Positions 48,201 to 63,200 of a stretch of 64,000 nucleotides of DNA are shown here, piece by piece (the first letter of the stretch is position 1; each line of letters opens with the position of its first letter). The position numbers and the translations under genes were made by a program. The notes under the pieces are model-generated. The model searched no databases. It was not told the origin of the DNA and worked only from the letters and a program-made list of their open reading frames with translations. The stretch is from Kistimonas sp964291485. Its GTDB lineage: Bacteria > Pseudomonadota > Gammaproteobacteria > Pseudomonadales > Endozoicomonadaceae. The stretch is from contig OZ220224.1 in assembly GCA_964291485.2 (NCBI GenBank), positions 4,753,891 through 4,817,890 of the forward strand, written 5' to 3'.

Positions 48201-51200
48201 ATCACCGTCGTTACCGGATAATGTGTCCGTACCACTGCCGCCCTGCAGGGTATTGGCTATGCTGTTTCCGGTCAGCGAATCATCGCCAGTACCACCAATC
48301 AGGTTTTCAATGCTTTCCAGCGTATCCGTAGCATCACCGGATACAACAGCTTGAGGACTGGCCACAGACAGGTCGGCATTCACATCGCCAATCGCATCAC
48401 TGTAATCGGCGGTGTCGTTATCCAAACCACCGCGCAGAGTATCGGCACCTAATCCGCCCTTGAGGGTATCATCCCCATCCCCGCCATCCAGAGTATCGTC
48501 TCCAGCCCCACCATCAAGGCTGTCATCACCGGCCTGGCCTTCCAGGGTATCGGCACCCCCATTACCAATCAGGGTATCGGTCAGTGTTCCACCGCGCAGG
48601 AGGTTATTCTGGTTATCCCCGGTCAGGCTGTTACCCAGGTTACCACCCCAGATATTTTCTATGCCGACCAGTGAATCCGGCGCGTCTCCCGTTACAATCG
48701 CTGTCGGTGATGGAGCAGACAAATCAATGGTAACGGCCCCACCGGCAGAGGTGTAATCAGCGGTATCACCGCCAGTATCATTATCGCCCCCTTCCAGTGT
48801 GTCGCCGCCCAGGCCGCCGGCCAGAATGTCATCACCGTCCCCGCCTTTCAGGACGTTGGCATTGCCATCTCCCGTCAGGATATCGTTCGCAGAACCGCCT
48901 GTGACATTTTCAATATCATCAAGAACATCCGTTACCAGACCATTTTCAGTCACCTTGTTATTGGTGAGAGAAAGGTTCACTGTCACAACGTCGGTGTTAT
49001 TGCTGTAATCCGCGGTATCGTTACCGTCCCCCCCATTGAGAGTATCGCTACCGGCACCGCCATCAAGAATATCGTTTTCAGCACCACCATTCAGGGTGTC
49101 ATCACCATCATTTCCCCGCAGGGTATCTACGCCACCGTTACCGGTGAGGACATTAACCTCGTCATCACCTATTAACAGGTCATCACTTCCGGTACCGTTT
49201 ACATTTTCAATATCTATCAGGGTATCTGTCGCAAGACCGCCCTCTTTCACCTGGTTACTGCCAGCGGAAAGATCCACTTCGACACCACTGGTATTAAGGC
49301 TGTAATCCGCCGTGTCACCACCGGCACCGTGGGCACCACCATTGAGGGTATCTGCCCCGGTAGATGAGCCAACACCGCCGATTAGCACATCATCACCGGC
49401 GTTACCGGTCAGCACATTATTCCCGTTATCACCGGTCAGGGTGTCATTACCGGCACCAGCGGTGACGTTCTCAATATCCTCAAGCGTATCCGTAGCACCA
49501 AACTGGTCGGTGGCCGTGCTGCTACTCAGGTTGATTGTCAGATCCTGGCCGACGGTGGCTGCACTGTAATCCGCAGTATCACCATTGGTTTCAGCCCCCT
49601 CACCACCATTCAAAGTATCATTACCATCACCGCCGATCAGGGTGTCATCACCCTCCATGCCTTTCAGGGTGTTGGCGCTTGCATCGCCCGTCAGGCTGTC
49701 AGCGTCATTGGTTCCGGTGAGGTTCTCAATGTTAAGCAGGGTATCACTGCCACCCAGACTGTCAGTGGCGGTGCCATCGGCAAGATTCGCGGTTACCCCT
49801 ACGCTTCCGGTATCACTGAAGTCAACCGTATCACCCAGGGTTTCATCAGTTTCACCACCATCCAGAATGTCGTCACCACCACCACCGGTTAGCGTATCGT
49901 CCCCATCGCCACCGATCAGTTGATTGCCTACAGTGCTACTGTCTGATCCGATCAGGGTGTCGTCTCCCGCACCACCAATCACATTTTCGACAGCGACATA
50001 AGTATCAACACCACCCAACCCGTCACTACCTGACCCTGTATTCAGGTTGGCACTGATATCAACAAGACTATCCGCATAACTGGCCGTATCGACATCATCA
50101 CCGCCATTGAATGTGTCATTACCACTGCCACCAATCAGCGTGTCATTACCAGCGCCCCCCTGCAGGGTATCATTGCCACCTTCACCCCGAAGGGTATCGG
50201 CATCGCCACCACCACTCAGGGTATTGACGTTGTTATCACCGGTAATGTCATCGTCCCAGTTGGTGCCAATAACATTTTCTATTCCTGTTAACGTATCTGC
50301 GTCTGAAGTGCTATCTGTTGCTGAACCACTTCCGCTTCCAGTGTCCAGATCAACCGTAATTTTTCTCAGGTGAGTACTGTAATCAGCAGTATCCCCATTG
50401 GTTTCGCCGCTGTTACCGCCTGTTAATGTGTCGCTGCCCTCACCACCACGCAGGGTGTCATCACCATCACCACCTTCCAGGGTATCTGCATCGCCTAAAC
50501 CGGACAGAGTGTCATTACCATCGCCCCCCTGTAACGTATTGACCGCGCTGCTACCGGTCAAGGTGTCGCCTGCACTACCGCCGATGAGGTTCTCAATACT
50601 GTCCAACGTATCGGTGGCATCACCTGCCACGATAGCTTGTGGGGAAGCCGCCGACAGATCTGCCGTTACCACAGTCGTGGCGTCACTGTAATCCGCCGTA
50701 TCCTCATCCGCACCACCGCGCAGAATATCTGCTCCTGTGCCGCCCTTTAGAATGTCATTGCCATCCCCACCGTCGAGGGTATCTGCATTCGCGCCACCGT
50801 CCAGGGTATCCGCACCACCGTTGCCTTCCAGGGTATCCTCACCCGCATTACCGGTCAGGGTGTCATCCTGACTGCCCCCACGCAGGGTATTCGCCACATT
50901 GTTACCGGTCAGCGTGTTAGCGTGACCGCTGGCACCATCAATATTCTCTATGTTGGACAATGTGTCTGAAGCTTCACCAACGATGAGAGCCTGTGGCGAA
51001 GCGACGGACAGATCAACGGTGACGTCACCTGTCGCATCCGTGTAATCGACAGTGTCACCTACAGCGGTATTGCTGCCACCATCAAGGTCATCAGCCCCCA
51101 AGCCACCTTTCAGGGTGTCATCACCAGCACCGCCATCAAGAACATTAACGGCATCATCGCCAGTCAATGTGTCGTTGCCACTACCACCGGTGACGTTCTC

Positions 51201-54200
51201 AATGCTGGTCAATGTATCAGTCAGTACGCCACCTTCCGTGGCCCGCACCGTGACCGCCGACAGATCAACCACCACGTCATTGGTATTGCTGCTGTAGTCC
51301 GCGGTATCGTTGCCACCGTCACCATTGAGGGTATCAACGCCGGCCCCTCCGCTGAGGATATCGTTGTCATTGCCACCGTTGAGAGTGTCGGCTCCATCAT
51401 TACCACTTAAAACATCATCGCCACCACCACCCGACAGGACATTAGCCAAGCTATTGCCAGTCAACGTATCGTCGGCAACTGACCCGATGACATTTTCAAT
51501 ATCGATCAGGGTATCCGTCAAAACACCCGCTTCACGCACCTGATCATCGGTGGCTGAAAGATCAACCGAAACCCATGCACTGTTCTGGCTGTAGTCCACC
51601 GTGTCGCCGTTGGCGCCATGGGCGCCGCCGTCCAGTGTGTCAGCGCCGGTGGTCGCACCCGTGCCCCCCATCAGGGTGTCGTCACCGCCACCGCCGGTCA
51701 GCTGGTTGTCACTGCTGTCACCGGTCAGGATGTCGTCACCGCCACCACCCGTGACGTTCTCGATGTTCTGCAGGGTATCCGTGGCCCCGAACTGGTCTGT
51801 CGCCGTACTGCTGGTCAGGTTGATATTGAGGTTCTGGCCGGCTGTCGCCGCGCTGTAGTCCGCCGTGTCGCCGTTGGTCTCGCCACCTTCACCCCCATTC
51901 AGGGTATCGTTGCCGTCACCGCCCACCAGGGTGTCATCGCCATCCATGCCCAGCAGCTGGTTGGCATTGGCATCACCGGTCAGGCTGTCATTGCTGTCCG
52001 TACCGGTCAGGTTCTCGATGTTGGTCAGGGTGTCGCTGCCGCCCTCACTGTCGGTGGCCGTGCCGTCCGCCAGGCTCGCGGTTATCCCGGTCGTACCGTT
52101 CTTGAAGTCCACGGTATCGCCGCCCGAGCCGTGGGCGCCACCGTCCAGAATGTCGTCACCGGCGCCGCCGGTCAGGGTGTCATCCCCCGCACCACCGGTC
52201 AGGGCATTGCCCACCGTGGTGCTGTCCGTGCCGGTCAGGGTGTCATCGCCACTGCCACCGATCACGTTCTCCACGTTAGTGTAAGTATCCGCACCCCCGG
52301 TGCCGTCATTACCGATACCGGTATCCAGGTTGGCGGTCACATCCTGGCTAACACCGTCATAGCTGACCGTGTCCACATCCGCACCACCGTCGAAGCTGTC
52401 GGTGCCCGTACCACCGAACAGGACGTCGTCACCCGCATCCCCGTTCAGGGTGTCATTGCCACCTTCTCCCCGCAGGGTATCGGCAGCGGCACCGCCGCTG
52501 AGGGTATTGGCGTTGTCATCACCGGTAATGTCATCGTCCTGGTTCGAACCAATGACATTCTCAATATCAATCAGGGTATCGACATCACTGGTGGTGTCGG
52601 TGGCCGTACCGTCGCCACCGCCCGTATCCAGGTCCACCGTGATCGAACGCAGGTGGGTGCTGTAGTCCGCGGTATCGCCATCCGTTTCACTGGCGCTACC
52701 GCCATCCAGGGTGTCACTGCCCTCTCCGCCGCGCAGGGTGTCATCACCAGCACCCCCTTCCAGGGTGTCATCATCGTTCAGGCCGGACAGCGTATCGTCG
52801 CCGGCATTACCCGTCAGGGTATTCGCCACACTGCTCCCGGTCAGGCTATCGTCAGCGCTGCCGCCGACCAGGTTCTCGATACCGTCCAGAGTATCCGTGG
52901 CGTCACCGGCAACCGTCGCCTGGGACGAACCCGCCGTCAGGTTCGCCGTCACCACCGTGGTGGCGTCGCTGTAATCCGCCGTATCGTTATCCGCACCACC
53001 GCGCAGGATATCGGCGCCGGTGCCGCCCTTCAGGATGTCATCGCCATCCCCACCGTCCAGGGTGTCCGCATCCGCACCACCATCCAGCGTATCCGCGCCA
53101 CCGTTGCCTTCCAGGATATCCGCGCCGCCGTTGCCGGTCAGGGTGTCGTCCTGGCCGCCACCGCGCAGGGTATTCGCCACACCGCTCCCGGTCAGGGTAT
53201 TGGCATGGCCACTGGCACCATCAATGTTTTCGATGCCCGACAGGCTGTCCGAGGCTTCACCCGTGATCACCGCCTGGGGCGAGGCCACTGACAGATCAAC
53301 GGTCACCGCACCGGTGGCGCCGGTATAGTCCGCCGTATCCCCGGCCGCACCGTTGGTCCCGCCAATGAGGGTATCCGCACCCAAACCACCCGCCAGGGTG
53401 TCATCGCCGGCGCCGCCATCCAGCCGGTTCGCCGCATCATCCCCGGTCAGCGTGTCATCGCCATCACCGCCGGTGACATTCTCGATGCTGGTCAGGGTAT
53501 CGGTCAGCAGGCCGCCTTCCGTGGCCCGCACCGTGACCGACGACAGATCGACCACCACCTCATCGGTGTTGTCGCTGTAATCCGCCGTATCGGTGCCGGC
53601 GCCGCCATTCAGCGTGTCTGAACCGGCGCCGCCGTTGAGGATATCGTTGTCATTGCCGCCGTTGAGAACATCGTCGCCGTCATTGCCCTTAAGGGTGTCA
53701 TCCCGGTCGCCGCCGGTCAGGGTATTGACCTGGTTGTCGCCGGTCAGCACATCATCGCTGCCGGTGCCGACCACGTTCTCGATGTTGAGCAGGGTGTCGG
53801 TGAAGACGCTGCCTTCCTTCACCTGGTTGGTGGACACCGACAGGTTCACTTCCACCCCGGTGCTGTTCTGGCTGTAATCCACCGTGTCGCCGTTGGCGCC
53901 ATGGGCGCCGCCGTCCAGTGTGTCAGCGCCGGTGGTCGCACCCGTGCCCCCCATCAGGGTGTCGTCACCGCCACCGCCGGTCAGCTGGTTGTCACTGCTG
54001 TCACCGGTCAGGATGTCGTCACCGCCACCACCCGTGACGTTCTCGATGTTCTGCAGGGTATCCGTGGCCCCGAACTGGTCTGTCGCCGTACTGCTGGTCA
54101 GGTTGATATTGAGGTTCTGGCCGGCTGTCGCCGCGCTGTAGTCCGCCGTGTCGCCGTTGGTCTCGCCACCTTCACCCCCATTCAGGGTATCGTTGCCGTC

Positions 54201-57200
54201 ACCGCCCACCAGGGTGTCATCGCCATCCATGCCCAGCAGCTGGTTGGCATTGGCATCACCGGTCAGGCTGTCATTGCTGTCCGTACCGGTCAGGTTCTCG
54301 ATGTTGGTCAGGGTGTCGCTGCCGCCCTCACTGTCGGTGGCCGTGCCGTCCGCCAGGCTCGCGGTTATCCCGGTCGTACCGTTCTTGAAGTCCACGGTAT
54401 CGCCGCCCGAGCCGTGGGCGCCACCGTCCAGAATGTCGTCACCGGCGCCGCCGGTCAGGGTGTCATCCCCCGCACCACCGGTCAGGGCATTGCCCACCGT
54501 GGTGCTGTCCGTGCCGGTCAGGGTGTCATCGCCACTGCCACCGATCACGTTCTCCACGTTAGTGTAAGTATCCGCACCCCCGGTGCCGTCATTACCGATA
54601 CCGGTATCCAGGTTGGCGGTCACATCCTGGCTAACACCGTCATAGCTGACCGTGTCCACATCCGCACCACCGTCGAAGCTGTCGGTGCCCGTACCACCGA
54701 ACAGGACGTCGTCACCCGCATCCCCGTTCAGGGTGTCATTGCCACCTTCTCCCCGCAGGGTATCGGCAGCGGCACCGCCGCTGAGGGTATTGGCGTTGTC
54801 ATCACCGGTAATGTCATCGTCCTGGTTCGAACCAATGACATTCTCAATATCAATCAGGGTATCGACATCACTGGTGGTGTCGGTGGCCGTACCGTCGCCA
54901 CCGCCCGTATCCAGGTCCACCGTGATCGAACGCAGGTGGGTGCTGTAGTCCGCGGTATCGCCATCCGTTTCACTGGCGCTACCGCCATCCAGGGTGTCAC
55001 TGCCCTCTCCGCCGCGCAGGGTGTCATCACCAGCACCCCCTTCCAGGGTGTCATCATCGTTCAGGCCGGACAGCGTATCGTCGCCGGCATTACCCGTCAG
55101 GGTATTCGCCACACTGCTCCCGGTCAGGCTATCGTCAGCGCTGCCGCCGACCAGGTTCTCGATACCGTCCAGAGTATCCGTGGCGTCACCGGCAACCGTC
55201 GCCTGGGACGAACCCGCCGTCAGGTTCGCCGTCACCACCGTGGTGGCGTCGCTGTAATCCGCCGTATCGTTATCCGCACCACCGCGCAGGATATCGGCGC
55301 CGGTGCCGCCCTTCAGGATGTCATCGCCATCCCCACCGTCCAGGGTGTCCGCATCCGCACCACCATCCAGCGTATCCGCGCCACCGTTGCCTTCCAGGAT
55401 ATCCGCGCCGCCGTTGCCGGTCAGGGTGTCGTCCTGGCCGCCACCGCGCAGGGTATTCGCCACACCGCTCCCGGTCAGGGTATTGGCATGGCCACTGGCA
55501 CCATCAATGTTTTCGATGCCCGACAGGCTGTCCGAGGCTTCACCCGTGATCACCGCCTGGGGCGAGGCCACTGACAGATCAACGGTCACCGCACCGGTGG
55601 CGCCGGTATAGTCCGCCGTATCCCCGGCCGCACCGTTGGTCCCGCCAATGAGGGTATCCGCACCCAAACCACCCGCCAGGGTGTCATCGCCGGCGCCGCC
55701 ATCCAGCCGGTTCGCCGCATCATCCCCGGTCAGCGTGTCATCGCCATCACCGCCGGTGACATTCTCGATGCTGGTCAGGGTATCGGTCAGCAGGCCGCCT
55801 TCCGTGGCCCGCACCGTGACCGACGACAGATCGACCACCACCTCATCGGTGTTGTCGCTGTAATCCGCCGTATCGGTGCCGGCGCCGCCATTCAGCGTGT
55901 CTGAACCGGCGCCGCCGTTGAGGATATCGTTGTCATTGCCGCCGTTGAGAACATCGTCGCCGTCATTGCCCTTAAGGGTGTCATCCCGGTCGCCGCCGGT
56001 CAGGGTATTGACCTGGTTGTCGCCGGTCAGCACATCATCGCTGCCGGTGCCGACCACGTTCTCGATGTTGAGCAGGGTGTCGGTGAAGACGCTGCCTTCC
56101 TTCACCTGGTTGGTGGACACCGACAGGTTCACTTCCACCCCGGTGCTGTTCTGGCTGTAATCCACCGTGTCGCCGTTGGCGCCATGGGCGCCGCCGTCCA
56201 GTGTGTCAGCGCCGGTGGTCGCACCCGTGCCCCCCATCAGGGTGTCGTCACCGCCACCGCCGGTCAGCTGGTTGTCACTGCTGTCACCGGTCAGGATGTC
56301 GTCACCGCCACCACCCGTGACGTTCTCGATGTTCTGCAGGGTATCCGTGGCCCCGAACTGGTCTGTCGCCGTACTGCTGGTCAGGTTGATATTGAGGTTC
56401 TGGCCGGCTGTCGCCGCGCTGTAGTCCGCCGTGTCGCCGTTGGTCTCGCCACCTTCACCCCCATTCAGGGTATCGTTGCCGTCACCGCCCACCAGGGTGT
56501 CATCGCCATCCATGCCCAGCAGCTGGTTGGCATTGGCATCACCGGTCAGGCTGTCATTGCTGTCCGTACCGGTCAGGTTCTCGATGTTGGTCAGGGTGTC
56601 GCTGCCGCCCTCACTGTCGGTGGCCGTGCCGTCCGCCAGGCTCGCGGTTACCCCGGTCGTACCGTTCTTGAAGTCCACGGTATCGCCGCCCGAGCCGTGG
56701 GCGCCACCGTCCAGAATGTCGTCACCGGCGCCGCCGGTCAGGGTGTCATCCCCCGCACCACCGGTCAGGGCATTGCCCACCGTGGTGCTGTCCGTGCCGG
56801 TCAGGGTGTCATCGCCACTGCCACCGATCACGTTCTCCACGTTAGTGTAAGTATCCGCACCCCCGGTGCCGTCATTACCGATACCGGTATCCAGGTTGGC
56901 GGTCACATCCTGGCTAACACCGTCATAGCTGACCGTGTCCACATCCGCACCACCGTCGAAGCTGTCGGTGCCCGTACCACCGAACAGGACGTCGTCACCC
57001 GCATCCCCGTTCAGGGTGTCATTGCCACCTTCTCCCCGCAGGGTATCGGCAGCGGCACCGCCGCTGAGGGTATTGGCGTTGTCATCACCGGTAATGTCAT
57101 CGTCCTGGTTCGAACCAATGACATTCTCAATATCAATCAGGGTATCGACATCACTGGTGGTGTCGGTGGCCGTACCGTCGCCACCGCCCGTATCCAGGTC

Positions 57201-60200
57201 CACCGTGATCGAACGCAGGTGGGTGCTGTAGTCCGCGGTATCGCCATCCGTTTCACTGGCGCTACCGCCATCCAGGGTGTCACTGCCCTCTCCGCCGCGC
57301 AGGGTGTCATCACCAGCACCCCCTTCCAGGGTGTCATCATCGTTCAGGCCGGACAGCGTATCGTCGCCGGCATTACCCGTCAGGGTATTCGCCACACTGC
57401 TCCCGGTCAGGCTATCGTCAGCGCTGCCGCCGACCAGGTTCTCGATACCGTCCAGAGTATCCGTGGCGTCACCGGCAACCGTCGCCTGGGACGAACCCGC
57501 CGTCAGGTTCGCCGTCACCACCGTGGTGGCGTCGCTGTAATCCGCCGTATCGTTATCCGCACCACCGCGCAGGATATCGGCGCCGGTGCCGCCCTTCAGG
57601 ATGTCATCGCCATCCCCACCGTCCAGGGTGTCCGCATCCGCACCACCATCCAGCGTATCCGCGCCACCGTTGCCTTCCAGGATATCCGCGCCGCCGTTGC
57701 CGGTCAGGGTGTCGTCCTGGCCGCCACCGCGCAGGGTATTCGCCACACCGCTCCCGGTCAGGGTATTGGCATGGCCACTGGCACCATCAATGTTTTCGAT
57801 GCCCGACAGGCTGTCCGAGGCTTCACCCGTGATCACCGCCTGGGGCGAGGCCACTGACAGATCAACGGTCACCGCACCGGTGGCGCCGGTATAGTCCGCC
57901 GTATCCCCGGCCGCACCGTTGGTCCCGCCAATGAGGGTATCCGCACCCAAACCACCCGCCAGGGTGTCATCGCCGGCGCCGCCATCCAGCCGGTTCGCCG
58001 CATCATCCCCGGTCAGCGTGTCATCGCCATCACCGCCGGTGACATTCTCGATGCTGGTCAGGGTATCGGTCAGCAGGCCGCCTTCCGTGGCCCGCACCGT
58101 GACCGACGACAGATCGACCACCACCTCATCGGTGTTGTCGCTGTAATCCGCCGTATCGGTGCCGGCGCCGCCATTCAGCGTGTCTGAACCGGCGCCGCCG
58201 TTGAGGATATCGTTGTCATTGCCGCCGTTGAGAACATCGTCGCCGTCATTGCCCTTAAGGGTGTCATCCCGGTCGCCGCCGGTCAGGGTATTGACCTGGT
58301 TGTCGCCGGTCAGCACATCATCGCTGCCGGTGCCGACCACGTTCTCGATGTTGAGCAGGGTGTCGGTGAAGACGCTGCCTTCCTTCACCTGGTTGGTGGA
58401 CACCGACAGGTTCACTTCCACCCCGGTGCTGTTCTGGCTGTAATCCACCGTGTCGCCGTTGGCGCCATGGGCGCCGCCGTCCAGTGTGTCAGCGCCGGTG
58501 GTCGCACCCGTGCCCCCCATCAGGGTGTCGTCACCGCCACCGCCGGTCAGCTGGTTGTCACTGCTGTCACCGGTCAGGATGTCGTCACCGCCACCACCCG
58601 TGACGTTCTCGATGTTCTGCAGGGTATCCGTGGCCCCGAACTGGTCTGTCGCCGTACTGCTGGTCAGGTTGATATTGAGGTTCTGGCCGGCTGTCGCCGC
58701 GCTGTAGTCCGCCGTGTCGCCGTTGGTCTCGCCACCTTCACCCCCATTCAGGGTATCGTTGCCGTCACCGCCCACCAGGGTGTCATCGCCATCCATGCCC
58801 AGCAGCTGGTTGGCATTGGCATCACCGGTCAGGCTGTCATTGCTGTCCGTACCGGTCAGGTTCTCGATGTTGGTCAGGGTGTCGCTGCCGCCCTCACTGT
58901 CGGTGGCCGTGCCGTCCGCCAGGCTCGCGGTTACCCCGGTCGTACCGTTCTTGAAGTCCACGGTATCGCCGCCCGAGCCGTGGGCGCCACCGTCCAGAAT
59001 GTCGTCACCGGCGCCGCCGGTCAGGGTGTCATCCCCCGCACCACCGGTCAGGGCATTGCCCACCGTGGTGCTGTCCGTGCCGGTCAGGGTGTCATCGCCA
59101 CTGCCACCGATCACGTTCTCCACGTTAGTGTAAGTATCCGCACCCCCGGTGCCGTCATTACCGATACCGGTATCCAGGTTGGCGGTCACATCCTGGCTAA
59201 CACCGTCATAGCTGACCGTGTCCACATCCGCACCACCGTCGAAGCTGTCGGTGCCCGTACCACCGAACAGGACGTCGTCACCCGCATCCCCGTTCAGGGT
59301 GTCATTGCCACCTTCTCCCCGCAGGGTATCGGCAGCGGCACCGCCGCTGAGGGTATTGGCGTTGTCATCACCGGTAATGTCATCGTCCTGGTTCGAACCA
59401 ATGACATTCTCAATATCAATCAGGGTATCGACATCACTGGTGGTGTCGGTGGCCGTACCGTCGCCACCGCCCGTATCCAGGTCCACCGTGATCGAACGCA
59501 GGTGGGTGCTGTAGTCCGCGGTATCGCCATCCGTTTCACTGGCGCTACCGCCATCCAGGGTGTCACTGCCCTCTCCGCCGCGCAGGGTGTCATCACCAGC
59601 ACCCCCTTCCAGGGTGTCATCATCGTTCAGGCCGGACAGCGTATCGTCGCCGGCATTACCCGTCAGGGTATTCGCCACACTGCTCCCGGTCAGGCTATCG
59701 TCAGCGCTGCCGCCGACCAGGTTCTCGATACCGTCCAGAGTATCCGTGGCGTCACCGGCAACCGTCGCCTGGGACGAACCCGCCGTCAGGTTCGCCGTCA
59801 CCACCGTGGTGGCGTCGCTGTAATCCGCCGTATCGTTATCCGCACCACCGCGCAGGATATCGGCGCCGGTGCCGCCCTTCAGGATGTCATCGCCATCCCC
59901 ACCGTCCAGGGTGTCCGCATCCGCACCACCATCCAGCGTATCCGCGCCACCGTTGCCTTCCAGGATATCCGCGCCGCCGTTGCCGGTCAGGGTGTCGTCC
60001 TGGCCGCCACCGCGCAGGGTATTCGCCACACCGCTCCCGGTCAGGGTATTGGCATGGCCACTGGCACCATCAATGTTTTCGATGCCCGACAGGCTGTCCG
60101 AGGCTTCACCCGTGATCACCGCCTGGGGCGAGGCCACTGACAGATCAACGGTCACCGCACCGGTGGCGCCGGTATAGTCCGCCGTATCCCCGGCCGCACC

Positions 60201-63200
60201 GTTGGTCCCGCCAATGAGGGTATCCGCACCCAAACCACCCGCCAGGGTGTCATCGCCGGCGCCGCCATCCAGCCGGTTCGCCGCATCATCCCCGGTCAGC
60301 GTGTCATCGCCATCACCGCCGGTGACATTCTCGATGCTGGTCAGGGTATCGGTCAGCAGGCCGCCTTCCGTGGCCCGCACCGTGACCGACGACAGATCGA
60401 CCACCACCTCATCGGTGTTGTCGCTGTAATCCGCCGTATCGGTGCCGGCGCCGCCATTCAGCGTGTCTGAACCGGCGCCGCCGTTGAGGATATCGTTGTC
60501 ATTGCCGCCGTTGAGAACATCGTCGCCGTCATTGCCCTTAAGGGTGTCATCCCGGTCGCCGCCGGTCAGGGTATTGACCTGGTTGTCGCCGGTCAGCACA
60601 TCATCGCTGCCGGTGCCGACCACGTTCTCGATGTTGAGCAGGGTGTCGGTGAAGACGCTGCCTTCCTTCACCTGGTTGGTGGACACCGACAGGTTCACTT
60701 CCACCCCGGTGCTGTTCTGGCTGTAATCCACCGTGTCGCCGTTGGCGCCATGGGCGCCGCCGTCCAGTGTGTCAGCGCCGGTGGTCGCACCCGTGCCCCC
60801 CATCAGGGTGTCGTCACCGCCACCGCCGGTCAGCTGGTTGTCACTGCTGTCACCGGTCAGGATGTCGTCACCGCCACCACCCGTGACGTTCTCGATGTTC
60901 TGCAGGGTATCCGTGGCCCCGAACTGGTCTGTCGCCGTACTGCTGGTCAGGTTGATATTGAGGTTCTGGCCGGCTGTCGCCGCGCTGTAGTCCGCCGTGT
61001 CGCCGTTGGTCTCGCCACCTTCACCCCCATTCAGGGTATCGTTGCCGTCACCGCCCACCAGGGTGTCATCGCCATCCATGCCCAGCAGCTGGTTGGCATT
61101 GGCATCACCGGTCAGGCTGTCATTGCTGTCCGTACCGGTCAGGTTCTCGATGTTGGTCAGGGTGTCGCTGCCGCCCTCACTGTCGGTGGCCGTGCCGTCC
61201 GCCAGGCTCGCGGTTACCCCGGTCGTACCGTTCTTGAAGTCCACGGTATCGCCGCCCGAGCCGTGGGCGCCACCGTCCAGAATGTCGTCACCGGCGCCGC
61301 CGGTCAGGGTGTCATCCCCCGCACCACCGGTCAGGGCATTGCCCACCGTGGTGCTGTCCGTGCCGGTCAGGGTGTCATCGCCACTGCCACCGATCACGTT
61401 CTCCACGTTAGTGTAAGTATCCGCACCCCCGGTGCCGTCATTACCGATACCGGTATCCAGGTTGGCGGTCACATCCTGGCTAACACCGTCATAGCTGACC
61501 GTGTCCACATCCGCACCACCGTCGAAGCTGTCGGTGCCCGTACCACCGAACAGGACGTCGTCACCCGCATCCCCGTTCAGGGTGTCATTGCCACCTTCTC
61601 CCCGCAGGGTATCGGCAGCGGCACCGCCGCTGAGGGTATTGGCGTTGTCATCACCGGTAATGTCATCGTCCTGGTTCGAACCAATGACATTCTCAATATC
61701 AATCAGGGTATCGACATCACTGGTGGTGTCGGTGGCCGTACCGTCGCCACCGCCCGTATCCAGGTCCACCGTGATCGAACGCAGGTGGGTGCTGTAGTCC
61801 GCGGTATCGCCATCCGTTTCACTGGCGCTACCGCCATCCAGGGTGTCACTGCCCTCTCCGCCGCGCAGGGTGTCATCACCAGCACCCCCTTCCAGGGTGT
61901 CATCATCGTTCAGGCCGGACAGCGTATCGTCGCCGGCATTACCCGTCAGGGTATTCGCCACACTGCTCCCGGTCAGGCTATCGTCAGCGCTGCCGCCGAC
62001 CAGGTTCTCGATACCGTCCAGAGTATCCGTGGCGTCACCGGCAACCGTCGCCTGGGACGAACCCGCCGTCAGGTTCGCCGTCACCACCGTGGTGGCGTCG
62101 CTGTAATCCGCCGTATCGTTATCCGCACCACCGCGCAGGATATCGGCGCCGGTGCCGCCCTTCAGGATGTCATCGCCATCCCCACCGTCCAGGGTGTCCG
62201 CATCCGCACCACCATCCAGCGTATCCGCGCCACCGTTGCCTTCCAGGATATCCGCGCCGCCGTTGCCGGTCAGGGTGTCGTCCTGGCCGCCACCGCGCAG
62301 GGTATTCGCCACACCGCTCCCGGTCAGGGTATTGGCATGGCCACTGGCACCATCAATGTTTTCGATGCCCGACAGGCTGTCCGAGGCTTCACCCGTGATC
62401 ACCGCCTGGGGCGAGGCCACTGACAGATCAACGGTCACCGCACCGGTGGCGCCGGTATAGTCCGCCGTATCCCCGGCCGCACCGTTGGTCCCGCCAATGA
62501 GGGTATCCGCACCCAAACCACCCGCCAGGGTGTCATCGCCGGCGCCGCCATCCAGCCGGTTCGCCGCATCATCCCCGGTCAGCGTGTCATCGCCATCACC
62601 GCCGGTGACATTCTCGATGCTGGTCAGGGTATCGGTCAGCAGGCCGCCTTCCGTGGCCCGCACCGTGACCGACGACAGATCGACCACCACCTCATCGGTG
62701 TTGTCGCTGTAATCCGCCGTATCGGTGCCGGCGCCGCCATTCAGCGTGTCTGAACCGGCGCCGCCGTTGAGGATATCGTTGTCATTGCCGCCGTTGAGAA
62801 CATCGTCGCCGTCATTGCCCTTAAGGGTGTCATCCCGGTCGCCGCCGGTCAGGGTATTGACCTGGTTGTCGCCGGTCAGCACATCATCGCTGCCGGTGCC
62901 GACCACGTTCTCGATGTTGAGCAGGGTGTCGGTGAAGACGCTGCCTTCCTTCACCTGGTTGGTGGACACCGACAGGTTCACTTCCACCCCGGTGCTGTTC
63001 TGGCTGTAATCCACCGTGTCGCCGTTGGCGCCATGGGCGCCGCCGTCCAGTGTGTCAGCGCCGGTGGTCGCACCCGTGCCCCCCATCAGGGTGTCGTCAC
63101 CGCCACCGCCGGTCAGCTGGTTGTCACTGCTGTCACCGGTCAGGATGTCGTCACCGCCACCACCCGTGACGTTCTCGATGTTCTGCAGGGTATCCGTGGC

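Noticed and set aside
51618..62423. Repeated 557-codon plus-strand open frames and many 60-140-codon ones across the giant gene
   Set aside because: They recur with the 2283-bp unit, are antisense to the RTX frame, and arise from its G/C-rich codon pattern. None has a plausible Shine-Dalgarno or family.
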